The notes: generated by a model from the sequence alone, not told the origin. A DNA stretch of 64,000 nt from Sphagnum compactum (GCA_965153455.1 OZ234500.1:13943817-14007816); one strand, 5' to 3'. Positions 1 through 13,235 are shown, numbered from the stretch's first letter. Made by a program: numbers and translations.

Positions 1-3000
1 AAATTCTATGAGACAAATTTCAGTGAATTTAGGAGTCACTGTGAGAAATCATGTCCAATACAACCAAAAGGATTGATTCAGGATGCATTTAGGCTCTTAC
101 TTTTAACTAACCTAAGGATGGGTGGAATCAATGCATGGGACTTGGGTACACATATAGGGTCTGAGTTCAAAATCTTTTCAGTTTCAGTTTCATTGGTGAA
201 GCCTTTCTTAGTCCAAAATCTTTGTTGACTAAAATTTGACCCTAGTTTTGTGCCATGGTGTGACAAGTACAGTCCCAGGAGACTTGGCACTCTTGCAGCC
301 AAAGTTGTGGGTAACCCAGGAATCCAGTGTTTATCTGTATTGAGCGCTGAGCACGTTTTCAACTTTGTGGGCAACAAGTTGTACGTAATGTTCTCTTCTG
401 AGGCTTTTTTTTTTTAAACATTAGATTCTACCTGCAAAACTACATAAATCTTTGGAACTTCAGAATATCTGGATTTTAATCAGGGTTTTTCCTGTTTTTG
501 AGGTGAGTGGGCCCAATCAGTGCTAAAGTGCTTGAGAAAGACTGGGCTCATTCTTAATAGTGATGATCTGGTGTGACCTCAGCAATCTCTGTCTCTTCTA
601 CGTGCAGAATGTAACGTACTGTTGGATTCTGTAGGTATGTATGCAACTTGCAAGTGAAACACAGTGTGGGGTGCCTCTTTTGAATTAATTTTGATTGGGT
701 TGCATGCATGCAAGTGAAATGGGGTTCGTCTAAGTGAGTGTCGCAGGACTGGCGAGTATCCCTTACAGATTCAGTCATAATTTGACTAACTGGTGATTTT
801 TTTTCAGGAGCATTAAAAGTGTAGTCAGTAGGCATACTTGTGACGACTCGCTCCTTCAAAAGGGGCGCAATCTGGCAAATTGATTTTAAGGAAAAAGGGG
901 ACTTTCGCCAGAAAATTAGGGCAGTGTCGCCATTTGTCAATTTTTCGCCAAAAAAATGGCTGGCGGGTACTATTCTGGAACTATCTTTGGTTAAAATAAG
1001 TGTTGTACTGATATATAGAGTGCAACCTGGGTATCTTGCTGTGTTTTTTTTTCTCAATTTTCAGGAGCCAAGGTGGTGAGCATCCCTAGGCAGATGGACT
1101 TAGCTGGCAACATTATTTCAAGGAACTCTTAAATCTGTACCTAGTAGCAGGGTTGTTTTTTTCAATTTTGTGATGTAGCTGAAGTGGCAATCATCCGTAA
1201 GATGATTTAGCCAGATTTGGCTACAGACTAAATGTGAAAGTAGAAAAGAAACAGGATCCTTCTATATTCTTGGCCACCTACTCGAACTTATTGTGGTGGT
1301 CTGGAAACTCTTTTTATCAAAATCTGGTGAATTTGGGCCATTTTTCACATGAAAATCCTTTGTGTAGGTCGAAATCATATTTTTCAGGTCAAAATTTGGC
1401 GAAACTTCACCCAAAAAAATTAGCCAGTATACATTAATATGGCAATATCCTCCTCAGAAATACAGTTTTCTGTTGTTTTGAAGTCATTCTTTTCTAAAAG
1501 GGGAATTTACAAAAAATATTCTGTTTTCAGATAACTCTTTCAACTTTTGGCAATATTTTGCAAAAAAAGAAGTTACTACTATATAATATCGGTATGAGCA
1601 CTGGTATTGAAGAGGTATGATCTGAGGCAATAGCAAGCGTATACCAGTACTGGTGTGTTAAGGGGTTTGAGACTTATGCAAGGCAAAAATCAGCCTTGGA
1701 CCTAATACCAGTAACAGACTGGTCAAAAATGTTTTTAAACAGTGCACAATAGATAGTGGTACATTTGGCTTCAATTAACACCAATAAGAGCTCGCTAATT
1801 GCACCTTTCACTAGAGAGTTTGCATTCAAATTTCGTTCACACTTTGAAAATATGTGGTGCAATTTGCTCCAACTAAAAACTTGAACTTTGAAGAGGATTT
1901 GAACCCCAACTTCCAAAAACGTGGTAGCCAGTGTAACTCAGGATTGCAAATTCCCCTTGATGAATGGCCAAACAACATTAAACAACACCAAACAACTTTG
2001 AGATTTGAGGCATATTTGGTGGGCAAGCTTACAAATGTGATATGGGTGAAGAATGGTTTGTTGAATATTTCATGGACAATTCAACCAAGATGTCATTTTG
2101 CAAGGTGATCCATAACATGTATGAGTAAAATCTAGAGGCACAACAAGTTGTTCAGCCTATTGTGCACACGTTGATGGGGCTTCCATACAACTAGACTCCA
2201 TTTGAAGAATGTTATCAAAGGTAGCCATAGAAAACATTAGATGGACACCCTTAAACCTTTTGTTGTCCATCATAGAGTTTGGTTATTGATCATTGTGTGA
2301 CAACCAAAAATTTGGCAATTGAAATTATGGCATCGAAAAATTTTATGGCTGCCTAAAAATGTGGCAATTGAAGAGGTGGTAACTGAAAACTATAGTGAAC
2401 AAAATTGTGGTGATGAAAAAGTTTATGGGGACTAAAAAAAGTGGCGATTGAAACGTTGGCAATGGTAAAAGTGGTAGCAATCAAAAAATGAAATGACTGA
2501 AAGTCTTGATTTTAATGATTGAAAGTTGTTTTAGTCACCACAAGGCATATGGCAATCGAAACATGTCCAATTTCAATCACCTTTATCCTTGCCTTCGGCA
2601 GTCCAATATGGTTTTGACCTAGGTTAACCATATATTGGTGCAAGGCTGCATCTATGTCTGGATAGATCCTTGGACACTATGACAACCTTAGAATATTTTT
2701 TAAATATACACTTTCTGAAAGCTTCTAAAAATTTCCTTTATAATTTGTTGTCCATAATAAATATCAACCAAAAACTTGTCATTCAAATTCAAGGTTAGTC
2801 ATGAATAGTGTATGCCCACTCATTTTTTGCATGTATTAAATCCTTGTTGTAATAGTAAGAACTTGCATAACTCCAAGCATTAAAACCTTGCATTTTCAAT
2901 GGTTAATGTATTTCAACAAATTTCAACTTTGGAACTAAGAGTTTTTTTGACATTTGCACATGGGTGTAAATCTTGAAATTGATGAAACTTTCAACCCATG

Positions 3001-5290
3001 GCAAGAGGGCAATCCAACCATCTTGAAATTCTTTTGGTGTCTTGTATAATGACTTCTTCTTAGGTTTCCCATTGCTAGTGACTCAATAGTTGAATCACAC
3101 ATGATGATGGCCAGGTTATCATCAAACAAAGCAATAGTTGGTGGTGACTATGAAGAAGACAATGGGCCAACCTCACCTTGATGGGGCAAGGAAAAAGGAA
3201 AAAGAAACCTAATTTTTCAGAGAATTGCCACTTGGACGATGTAAATAGTTATTAGTGTGTATGGTGCCTTTGGATTATGGACTTTGGATTGTAGCTTGTA
3301 ACATAAAAATGGCAAAACAACAATGAAAAGTCAAACAACAACACAAAGTTGAAAATCTAAACCCTAATTTTTAAATGGAAATTTTAAACCCTAAATTTGT
3401 TGTGCAAAGCTTGTAATAGAACAAAAAAGCAACTTAGGAAAAGGATGGGAAAATCAAAAGCTTTTCATTGAAACCATGAGGGGAAATTTTTTTAAATTCT
3501 TAATAACTTATCCCAATGAGTGCACATTTCATAGTAATGATGTTTGATGAAACTAAACTAGAAGATAAAAGCCAAAATCCAAGACAAATCTTGTTTTTTC
3601 ATTCCTAATTTTTGAGTTTTCTTAACATGTTGTAGGAGGGTGTTTGAGTCTTGACTTCAAGCAATTGAAGAACGTTGGAAACAAAACAAACATCCATGCT
3701 TGAGCTTAAAAAAAACTTGAAAGCGCCTTTAGGTTTTGAGTTGAATAATGCAAAAGTACTTATGAGTATGGATTTTGGAGCTACAACCTTGTAGTGTGCT
3801 TGTGTGTAACAAAAAAGTTGGATGGGAACCCACCCAATAACAATTTTCAAGATGCTAAATGCAAATCAAATAGTAGTTGTCTCCACCTCCAAACATTTCT
3901 TTTGGCAACTTGGTTGCTTGTGATCCCAAGTCAAATCCCAATCTCATACACCATATCTCCCCTACTTGCACCTAAGCCTTTCCAAGTTCCAACCTTAAAC
4001 CATAAGTTCTCAAAATCGATTCAACCACTAAAAACAATGTTACAATTTGCAAACATAAACAACAATTTTAAGTCCAATTCAACAATTACTAACTTGACCA
4101 AACTCTTTGCCAAATTTTTTTTGTTGCATATAGAATCCCTATACACATAAAAGTGCTAGCACATTTTTGATATGCCTTATTGCCAAGTGCTAACAAGTTG
4201 TTTTCAAAGCATGAAGATGCCATGGCAAAAAACTCCACAATGATGGCAACTCTCCCAGCAAACAGGTGACAATTTAAGGGGAAAGTGAGTGATAATGCCT
4301 ACGTTTAGGGTTTTGAGAGGGTAGTAGGACTTGTTTAGTATATTGAAAAATCCATACAGTGCAACATTGGTTAAACTTGTAAAAAATGGAGTTAAAAAAT
4401 AGTGTCCAACACCCTTGGATTTTGCAAGGTTGTTCATCTCCCTAGCCAAAATGCACTTAGTGAAGGTTGTTGAAAGGTGGTCACACCTTACGGGTGTCCC
4501 CTCCACAATACCCTCCATCAATGGCACATTGTAAAAAAATGTTGTGTCAAGCCCACTTTACACTAGGAGTCAAGGCCAATTTTCAACCCAAATCCAACAT
4601 TCCTATTGGTGCAAAAGTTGAAATCAACCCCAAGGGCTTTACACTAGGAATCAAGCCTGAAAGAGAAAAAAAAATTCAATTTGCCCCAAGTTACTAATAA
4701 ATGTTGAACTTTATGGCCGTGTATTGGCCCCAAGGCTGAAAAAAAGATACCATCAAATTTGGGAGGCCAATTTGCAACCCTTGGGGTCAATGTTCCAAAA
4801 TTTATTAATATCTTGACATCAATGTGATAGCATTTATTAATAACTTGGGGCCAATTTGCAACCCAAAAATGCTTAAAATTGGCCCCAAGGTTTTTTGGCC
4901 CTAATTCTTAATGTAAAGCTAGCCTCATATGATATCAACTTCTCTATATCCTACATCTACATAATTTCATTTGTTGCTCCCATGCCACAAGAAGAGAGAA
5001 AATGCATTTTAGTGTTTATGGAGACAACTGCTAGTCAAAAGAGCTTGGAGATAATGCGAAAATGGGTTCAAACTCAAACTCCAACTATGCCATCTTGTTA
5101 ACTTAAAAAAAGAAAAAAAATTAGGATTCCCTTTAGGGCCATAAAAAAGAACTTGAATCTCCCCTATGCAAACATGAAATAACATGACAAAAAATCCAAT
5201 AAAAGTTTATTGTTGAAACCATCACACACAAGACAAAATGGAAGGCCAAAGAAAGCCCAAAAAATGCACAACCCACAAGAACCAAAGAAG
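1..5290. other. Repeat-containing spacer without a recognisable gene
   Basis: No open frame here has a protein signature that I recognise, and all are short. The stretch is AT-rich. It holds one dispersed repeat (1,140-1,440, listed separately) and, at about 2,290-2,480, a loose series of phrases resembling tggcaattgaa. Between 4,550 and 4,900 a phrase like ttggccccaag recurs several times. I see no promoter or RNA gene that I could support. Confidence 0.6.
1140..1440 (+). repeat. Dispersed repeat, inverted partner at 11,340-11,590
   Basis: Read forward, this segment aligns by eye with the reverse complement of 11,340-11,590. Shared landmarks in the same order are gatttagccaaatttggctac-like text, ccttctatattcttggc, cacctact, gatttgggccattttt and gaaatcatatttttcaggt. 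The flanks on either side do not align convincingly, so I treat this as two dispersed copies in opposite orientation and not as the ends of one 10-kb element. Confidence 0.6.
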
Positions 5291-5298
5291 TGAGAAAA

Positions 5299-6542
5299 CT
5301 AATCCCTTTTGAAGTAACAAGTTATTTCACCCACAGCCCCTCTAATGTCACTTGCATGAAAATCGTGAAATTGAATAGTAATAGGAGGTTTAAAACAAGC
5401 ATCTCCCGCCAACACAAACTTCTTTTTTATAGTAGAGGTTAAAACATTGAAGAACAATACTAACATGTTGCATGAAAAACTGAATGCAAAAAATAAGGAT
5501 AAATGACCTCTCGATTGTTTATCATGGAAAATATAAGCACACTCCTTAATGAAATGATCAATATTACACCCAGGTGTGCCATGCACCTTCATGGCCATTG
5601 AAATAAAATGGTGCCTTTCATGAAACCCTTTATATTTGCGGATCTTAGCAATGGTGTTAAATTTCCAATGAACCTATTAGTCAACTAATGACATTTGTAG
5701 TCACCATCTCTCATGTCAAGTTAGTAACCACCACATCGGCAACAAATACTTGGTTCTCACAAGTCATGTAAAGATTGGTTCATAATGAAACTCCTAATGT
5801 AAGGGTGTACCACCATTCTCTCCATATAGTGTGCCCATTTTCTCAAGCAAGGGCATGCATGACACCTCTGATGGTGTCATGTGTGGTTATCTAGTGACCT
5901 TTGAATAAACAATGTGCTAAATGTGTGCCAGATGTGTTTAAACTATGTCCACACTCACACGTGAGAAGATTAGATGCCGAAAGCTGAATCAAATCGAGAC
6001 AAAAATGCAATGTTGAGGTGAAAGTATAATGTGCAATGCAGAATGAATAGATAAAAGGCCTAACAACCAACGATAGCCCTACCCCTTGCTTGAACAAGAG
6101 CAAATGCGAGCGGCTCTAAATGTTGAGAAAATGGAGTCATCTTCCAAGATAGACCTAAGGGATGAGTCATGATGGATGTCCTTCAAAGGATGCCTAGAGA
6201 CCTCGGGCATCAAAAATTGCCAAATTCTCAAAAGAAGAGTGCATTTATCTAGCCATGGGAAAAAGGTTACCTCGAACTGCATGAAGGCATGATTAAAAGA
6301 GGTGTGGGCACCCCTCAACTTGAGAACAATTTTCCTGTCAAAACTCACCAAAAAATACAAGAAAGAAGAAGGAGGTATTGTTTGAGTGAGATAAGAAGGT
6401 CAATGAACGATACATGAGGACAAAATGCCAATGCAACCTAGGTGTTTCCCAAGAGAGGAAGATTACCGATATGCGCCACATCCTGAGATAAAGCATCATC
6501 CAAAAAATGTTTAACAAAGTCCTGAAAACCCATTGGCACACC
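5299..6542 (-). pseudogene. Decayed reverse-transcriptase element, C-terminal part
   Basis: Conceptual translation of the minus strand, shifting frame several times, gives the downstream half of a retroelement polymerase ORF. It begins at a GVPMGFQDFV-like segment (about 6,540), passes a cysteine/histidine motif CECGHSLNTSGTHLAHC (about 5,925-5,975) and ends with a tail containing HDKQSRGHLS, AGDACFKPP and DIRGAVGE (5,299-5,598). Many in-frame stops are present. From memory, tails of this kind occur in reverse-transcriptase ORFs repeated in plant genomes; I cannot fix the clade. The upstream half continues at 7,603, beyond a nested LTR insertion. Confidence 0.7.
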
Positions 6543-6547
6543 CAAAA
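6543..6547. repeat. Target-site duplication (caaaa), left of solo LTR
   Basis: The five bases caaaa at 6,543-6,547 recur exactly at 7,598-7,602, on either side of the LTR-like segment. Removing the LTR and one copy restores an uninterrupted reading of the host pseudogene. Confidence 0.85.
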
Positions 6548-7597
6548 TGTCGTAACCCTAACATCGGGTTCGCAACATAGTGTAAAGTGCAAGAGCCCAT
6601 GAGGCCAAATGAATATGTTTAGGTGTGAAACACACTCTCACAAATGGGGGAGAGTGCAAAATAGGGAGTCCACTGGGGTAAAAACACATTATGATGGACT
6701 TATTTAAATGTCACAAAGGTAAAAAAATTTAAGTTAGATACATATTATTGATAAAACTCATATGCAAGTTGAGAATTCCAACAAAAATGGACTCAAATAA
6801 GTGAAGCTAACTTCTTTCCCCTCCTAATTTTCAAACAATTACACCAATAACATTAATATTCAATGAAAGATGGACTTTGTAATATAGGTAATTCCTAGGT
6901 CACAGTCCCTAAAAAAAAATGTTATGGACACATTGCTTATAAGAAAATTGAAGATTTTTTCCACAAATGTGGGACATGTTATGCTTTCAAGGGTTATGAC
7001 ACTTGAGATTAAAGTTTTTGAAAAAAATGAAGTATATGATGGACTTTATAATTGTTTATTATGTGTAATAATAGTCTAATTTTCTCAAAGTCCATCACAT
7101 ATTCAAAATAATTTTTTTCATGACCAAAATTAAATGGAGGTGTTCAAAAAGGTTGAAACAAGAGCATCATTAACTTGGACATGGAGAAATATGCCAATTT
7201 TAATATCGTTGCAAGGTGTTTTTTGTTTTTATCCAGTTTTCTGTGTTAAAAAATACACTAGAAAATCTCCCAAAATGGATTTTGTAATTGTTGTTTCTGG
7301 TCCACCCTAGTGTGCTTTCACTTAATGACTCCCAAGTACACTTCCACTTTGGGAATTGCACTTGTGCAGGAGTCCTGAATGTTTAGAGCCTTGGTTGAAA
7401 ATGCAAATAAACACCAAATTGGGCCCCCAAGATACCATTGGAAAGGTCTTGAAGTGTAAATGCCTAAAGTGCCCTTGCATTGTCCATTTAAACCTAAAAT
7501 TCATGAGTTATAATGAAAAGAAAGGTGACCTTTGCTTTGAGGGGATTTGTGGTCAAGAGTCAAATTTGAGTTTCTTGAGGAGTTTAGGGGCATGTCA
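6548..7597 (-). mobile_element. Solo LTR, 1,050 bp, nested in the RT pseudogene
   Basis: The segment starts with tg and ends with ca, is flanked by the duplication caaaa, and contains no coding domain. Its reverse complement begins tgacatgcccctaaactcct and ends with a gggttacgaca-like terminus. Both termini and internal stretches match the larger LTR at 55,802-57,528, for example the gggcccc/ttggaaaggtcttgaa region and the part reading aatgtgtttcac / cctcatgggc. The strand given is relative to that copy. No internal retrotransposon sequence remains, as expected when the two LTRs of an element recombine. Confidence 0.85.
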
Positions 7598-7602
7598 CAA
7601 AA
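7598..7602. repeat. Target-site duplication (caaaa), right of solo LTR
   Basis: Exact copy of 6,543-6,547. Confidence 0.85.
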
Positions 7603-9456
7603 TGCATAAGCCATCTATGACCAAAGTGCAACCCTAAAGAATATTTATGCATGAAGAAATCTTTGATGGATTCCAAAGCGCAATGACACCTTGACCTTAA
7701 GCCCAACTAGGGCTAATTGGGTCGAAAGATGGTCAAAGGCAAATACAATTTCATTCATAGGGCCCATGATGTTTGTATTGTCCACTAGGGATGGAAATAT
7801 ATAGTTGGGGGTTCACACAATGGTTTTTAGGAATATTCGAGAATGGGCTAAGGAAAATAAAGGACCTCTTAGGGGTCACCCTGCTTTGTGCCTGAAATTC
7901 ATTCAATAATGGTGAACCCCTCTTCATGTTGCCCATGTTGGTAGTAAAGAAAAGAATGAACACCATAAAACAACCTCGTAAAAAGGACAATGTTCGTTAA
8001 AGGTCCTTTGACATCTCGAAGCAATGTAAAAATAGTAGTTTAAAAAAAATGTTATTAAAAACATTTTCGACACTGACTTTCATCACAACCCAACCAAAGT
8101 GTAAGTCGAAGAAGGCTTTAATGCCAAAAAGGATAGTTTCACAACCTTCAAGGGTCAATACTGCGAATTGATGGAGGGATATGTGTTTTTTGAATCACAC
8201 CCAAAGCTATAAAACAATGTAATAACTAATAAGATGAATAAACGCCTCGCCTATAACAATAGGATGAAGACCTCCAATGTCCTTTGCCATTACCAATAAT
8301 CTGCTAGCCCCCAACATTAGGGCCACTGACCTAAGGATATCACCATGAGCAACAATAATAATAGCCTAGAATAATTCTGAAAACCCCGAGGATGGGTCCT
8401 CTAGTATGAAACATCCCAAGAGATGTTCATAAACCATCCTAGATAGTCCACCCAAAAATAATTAGGGAGCAGTGGCTAAGGCCTGTGCAAACGATGTCCT
8501 ATCCATGATAAATGTGTGTTTAGGCTGCTAGTAAAAAGTAAATGGAGGGACATGGTCTAATGGAAGGGGGTGTAGTTAATGCAGAGCTACAATGGTGTCT
8601 TATCACGGGCTTAAAAACTTTAACAACACGATTGTATTCTCCATTTTTATGCAAAATCAAACATTGGTGAAAATGAGTGGTCAAAAAATTGTCCAATGAG
8701 TGGTGGGAATGGGGAGCACGTGAGGCACAAGAAGACTAGTTGCCCACCATAAACCTCTTAAGACGGACAGAACCCTCTCACTAACCTGATTGACCTCCTC
8801 GAGTATAGTGTAAACACCAACATGGCAACAAGAAGAGAAAGAACCATGTTAACTTGTCCACTAGATCTCGAGCAATTTGGTCAAAGGGTAAGTGAAAAGC
8901 TTGCTTGATTTCATCCTAGATGGTTTGAGAGATCTTATGAAACAATTGAGGGCATGTGAAACGAACCTCAAACAACCCCAAAATGAAGGTAGAATGAGCC
9001 CGAAACTAACCCCAAGAAGCAAGGGGGATAGAACTAAGGTGTAGCATAGGAAAGGAAGACACTTGTAAAGACAAAGCAACTTGGCTAGCCTAGGAGACAA
9101 GGTTAACATGAGGGTGAACACTTTTGATGTGCCTTGAGAGGCCACTTGAAGTGTAAAGGCCAGAACAATGGGAACATGGGGCATCTCAAACCAATGGAGG
9201 ATGCAAAAAGGGAGCCATACAAGACAAAGGGCTACACCCAAAACACTAAGACACAAAAGCCCAAACAAGCCCTAAAAGAAAAACCTTTCTTGCCGTTGTA
9301 GGAATGCGTCAGCAATGGCAAGCATGACCATTGTAGGAGCGCAACAATAATGGCGGGCCCGATGCACCACCCAGACCCTGTTCTCCGTTCATTATATTGA
9401 GCCCAAAATATTCCTTTCTGCCCTATTGCCACGAAATCACAATGATCGCCACACAA
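7603..9456 (-). pseudogene. Decayed reverse-transcriptase element, N-terminal and catalytic part
   Basis: This is the upstream half of the same pseudogene. Reading the minus strand downward, it passes a segment like VVMKVDVKNVFNN (palm motif A region, about 8,060), then KQGDPLGGPLF-like text (about 7,870), then the catalytic region at about 7,765-7,785, where the expected (A)DDTHI box reads VDNTNI, so the second aspartate is lost. It ends at DGLCI just before the LTR. An upstream region around 8,861-9,456 stays open in one frame for 135 codons but has no domain that I recognise. Frameshifts and stops show long inactivity. Confidence 0.65.
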
Positions 9457-11335
9457 GATTTGACAATCAAATCGTGTGAATCTGAGCTTTAAAACCTCTC
9501 AGCCTCAAGAATCTCTCCAAATTATTGATGTATTTTTTCTTGAATGAGGCCTCCTCACAATAGGTAAGACCTGGGGATATTCCTTTTCCTTCTTGATGCT
9601 CTTTTGGAGGTCCTCAAATTGAAGAAGCTTTTATGTGACTCCTACAATGGTAGCTGCAAACGTGTTGGATAACAAACATGCGGGTAGAAGGAATTTGAAT
9701 TTTAAAAAAATTAAATTAAAAAAAATGTAAACTACATTTGTATGTGGTATGTTCTTTCTTTTTTAGTAAGAACTAAAAAAAACTCTATAACTAATCTCAA
9801 GTTTCAACACAAGCCAAAATATCATCTTTCAAAAATCCTCATATAAAAGCAGACCTATTATTACCTAGGGGCCAAAATCCCTTAAGCTACTATACTCTAT
9901 AATGGATCTAAACACAATATCCTTGTGTACCAAGGCAACGACAACAAAGAAATGGAGAAAGGGACAGTGATTCAATCTTTTTTCAGGTTCTTAGGATCCA
10001 ACATGACATGGTTTGTTTGTTGACAATGGGAAAATGTAATATTGCTCTATTTCACAATGGGAAAATTAGAATAAAATGTTGAAACATTGCTCCCACAATT
10101 TCCCTTGGAGAGCTTCCCCCTTGTTTTGTTAATTCAACTTTAATTTGACAGAGGTTTAGACTCTTTTCCCTACAGGGAATGCCAAAAAAGTTTCTTGTGA
10201 GAGTGTTTATAGGTTTCTACTGCAGAGGTAGGGTTCAATGATCAACAGCCTACAGGTATCTTAATTAGATGTTGAATAACACTTGGTTCAACTTGTCAAA
10301 CTTTTTAACTTTAGCAACGTGTTGGAGGAAATCTATACGAAAGGTACATCTAATGTGAGATTTGCGCCATTGAGGGAAGGTTGCAACTTGGCAGCAGGAC
10401 AAGAAGTTCAGAATTTTTGTGAAGACCTTGCCCATTGTTGCAAACTGTCTCTATGTGGAAAAAGTTTTAAACTCTATCTAAGTCCAGTTTTGTGACATCA
10501 CTACCAAGATTGATATAGATAAGCTCCATGACGTCTGTGGGCCAATAATCAGAATCTGAGTTAATTAACGTCGTAGCATCGCATGATCCTATATCACTGT
10601 ATATTTGACGTCTAACGTATAGAAATTGCTTCATCAATCCAAGTTGAGTGTCCAAGTTGCCTTGCATGACCCCCAAGATCACTGTAGCTCTGACGTCTAG
10701 AACTAGATTGGAACAATGCACGAATGTTAGGAATGTCAAGAAACATGCCATTTGGACTCTCTCTGTGTGGGAAAAGGGGGGGGAGAGTCTGACCTATCCT
10801 AATGAGGGTTCTTTTTTCAAATTCCTCAAGTGAGGATCAAAACGCTCACTGGTGAGGATCCCCGGCACTAATTATCATTAAATGACGACTGTCCAGAGTG
10901 GTCTGTAGATTCTTTCAAAATCCTGCTTTGTGCTGGCGACCTCCATGAATGGGAGTGTCGCAATGTGACGACTTCTTTTTCCTCAAAATATGGCGAATTT
11001 CGCAAAACAAATCTCAAAAATCCTTTGTAGGATTCGCAACCCTCTTCAAATAAATAATCCCCCAACCCAAGCAATTAGGATCAGCGGTTTTTATTTGGGA
11101 GAAATTTCGCCACTTTTTTGGATCTTTATCATTCGCATTATTACTGCACAAAGTGCAAGCAGCAGCAAGAGAAAGTTGGAACATTCAAGGGTTTTTCAAC
11201 GGATTACTTTTTCGTCCAGACTTGCTTTACATGTGCCCGAATATAACCCCCATGCTTCCAAGCATCTTGTTGCCAAAACGAATCTATTCCTCAAATGTCC
11301 AACTACTTACAGAGCACCAGTGCTTTTTTTATTGG
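9457..11335. other. Spacer, no supported gene
   Basis: Mixed-composition sequence with poly-A/T runs. Its open frames are short and mutually overlapping. The stretch 10,280-10,830 has slightly higher GC but no recognisable domain. Confidence 0.5.
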
Positions 11336-11339
11336 CAGA

Positions 11340-11590
11340 AATTTTCCAATTTTCTACCTGAAAAATATGATTTCAATCTATGCAAACGAGTTTGCATGAA
11401 AAAAATGGCCCAAATCCACCAGATTTCGAAAGTTTTTTTTCCCAAATCACCAGACTTTTTTTGATAAGTTCCAGTAGGTAGCCAAGAATACAGAAGGACT
11501 CTGTTTTCTTTTACTTTATATCTAGTATGTAGCCAAATTTGGCTAATTTTTTTTCTGGATGATCGCCACTTTGGCTAAATCACAGAATCC
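11340..11590 (-). repeat. Dispersed repeat, inverted partner of 1,140-1,440
   Basis: The reverse complement follows 1,140-1,440 closely, including the atttggctacatactaga, ccttctgtattcttggct and gaaatcatatttttcaggta landmarks. Confidence 0.6.
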
Positions 11591-11749
11591 TTTAAAAACA
11601 CTATGCAGAGCACATTCTTAACTCTTGTACACATATAAGAGTCAAACATCAGGGAGATCTGCACATATCTCCAAATTATGCACCATTGAGTTACAAACTT
11701 TCTTCAACAGTTTTAGGTTTTGAACTTTGTGTTCTGCCGGTTCCACCTT

Positions 11750-12180
11750 TCAACATTCCACCTGGTACTGGTAATGGATCATTTTTTAAAATTGCAGACC
11801 AGTCTGCAATTCGTATGGCAACCTTTTCGAAATTCTCATTCAATAACTTCTTTCATTTCTTGCAAATCTTGCATTCTGGCTTCATCTTCAAAGGGTACAG
11901 AGTGGTACTGGTACTGAATCTTTTTTTAAAAGAGCATACCAGTCTCGTATTTGTATTGGATCTTTTCAAAATATTAATTTGATAACTTCCTTCATTATGG
12001 CTTCATCTTTAAAAGGTATACAGTGGTACTGGTATTGAATATTTTAAAGAAATTGCATACCAGTCTGATTTTCGTGTTGGATTTTGATTAAAAAATTCAG
12101 TCGATGATTTCTTTAGTCCTGGAAATTGTGCAGTTTTCCTTCATCTTCAAAGGGTATAGGGTAGACTGGCCCATCATCGA
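11750..12180 (+). repeat. Tandem repeat of about 115-146 bp (ggtactggtattgaat family)
   Basis: Three to four imperfect units each contain ggtactggta(t/c)tgaat, a T/A-rich run, gcataccagtctg, gttggat and a cttcatctt(c/t)aaa(a/g)gg(g)ta segment. Unit starts fall near 11,763, 11,909 and 12,024. A related unit lies beyond the LINE at about 21,620-21,745, so this family was here before the LINE inserted. Confidence 0.7.
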
Positions 12181-12949
12181 TCACATACCTATGACCAAAC
12201 ACTTATTTATATCTTATCATATGTGTTTCATTTTGAGCGATTTAAAATGTTATGGGAGCGCTATCTCAATCTCTAGAAATAATCTTTGAAGTGCAAAGGA
12301 AAAGGAGTAATGGAAAAAATAACAAGAAGAAAAATAAGCTTTCCATCTTACAAAACGAGTTTTTTTTCATTTTTCTTTTCTTTGGACCCCTCTTATTTTC
12401 AAACTTCATTACTTTCTTATTTCTTATTCATTTTAAAGGATTTAAAGTGTTATAGGAACGTCACTTGAATTTCTACAAATCATTTTTAAACTTTGATAAT
12501 AACAAAGAAACATACAAGGAATTTTTCAAGTGTTCAGGAACTAGCTTTTGTAATGTTTGGTGGTTTGTTTTGTTGAGTTTTTTACCCCTTTTACTTTGGG
12601 TGGCTATAACTTTCTCATTTATAATCTATTTTCGACAATTGTTAGTGTGTCAAATATGCCAGGAGGAGGGGTTCAAGTTTTGTTTGAACTAACATTAGAT
12701 GGTTCTCTAATTTTTCTAAGAACCATCGGGTTTGGATATTAGAGTGAAAGACTCAACCTAGTTCTTATTTAAATTTTATTTGCATCTTTTAAAGATCCGG
12801 GCAAGGTTTCAACAATTTGTAAAAATAATTTCACCCAGGTTTCGAAGCGTCGGTTTTCATACATCTTATATCAATTGGTTTTCAAAGTCAATTTTCACAT
12901 ATTGGTTATTATTGATTTTATTATTTCAAATTTTGATTTTTAATGTTGC

Positions 12950-13235
12950 AAGAAGTGTAGCATCAAGCAAGGAACAACAAAGGGAACAACAACATTGAGC
13001 AAGCAAGGAGTAGTAAGAAGAATAACAACATTGAACAAACAAGGAGTAACAATGTTAAGTAAGCAAGGAATAGCAAGAGGAGCAGCAATGTTGAGCAAGC
13101 AAGGAATAGCAAGAGGAGCAGCAACGTTCAACAAGCAAGGAATAGCAAGAGGAGCAACAATGTTGAACAAGCAAGGAATAACAAGAGGAGCAACAACGTC
13201 GAACAAGGAGTGCTGAGCAAGGAATGTTGAACAAA
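12950..13235 (+). repeat. 36-bp minisatellite
   Basis: About seven imperfect tandem units of roughly 36 bp, with the core aagcaaggaatagcaagagg followed by agcaacaatgttg-like text. Because 36 is a multiple of three, both strands show long repetitive open frames. I read these as by-products and not as genes. Confidence 0.85.

Noticed and set aside
3794-4527. Opposed frames of 118 and 107 codons
   Set aside because: No recognisable domain, low-complexity composition, no splice or promoter context.
1-12000. A 10-kb composite element bounded by the inverted pair at 1,140 and 11,340
   Set aside because: Similarity stops on both sides of each copy without common termini or a target duplication.
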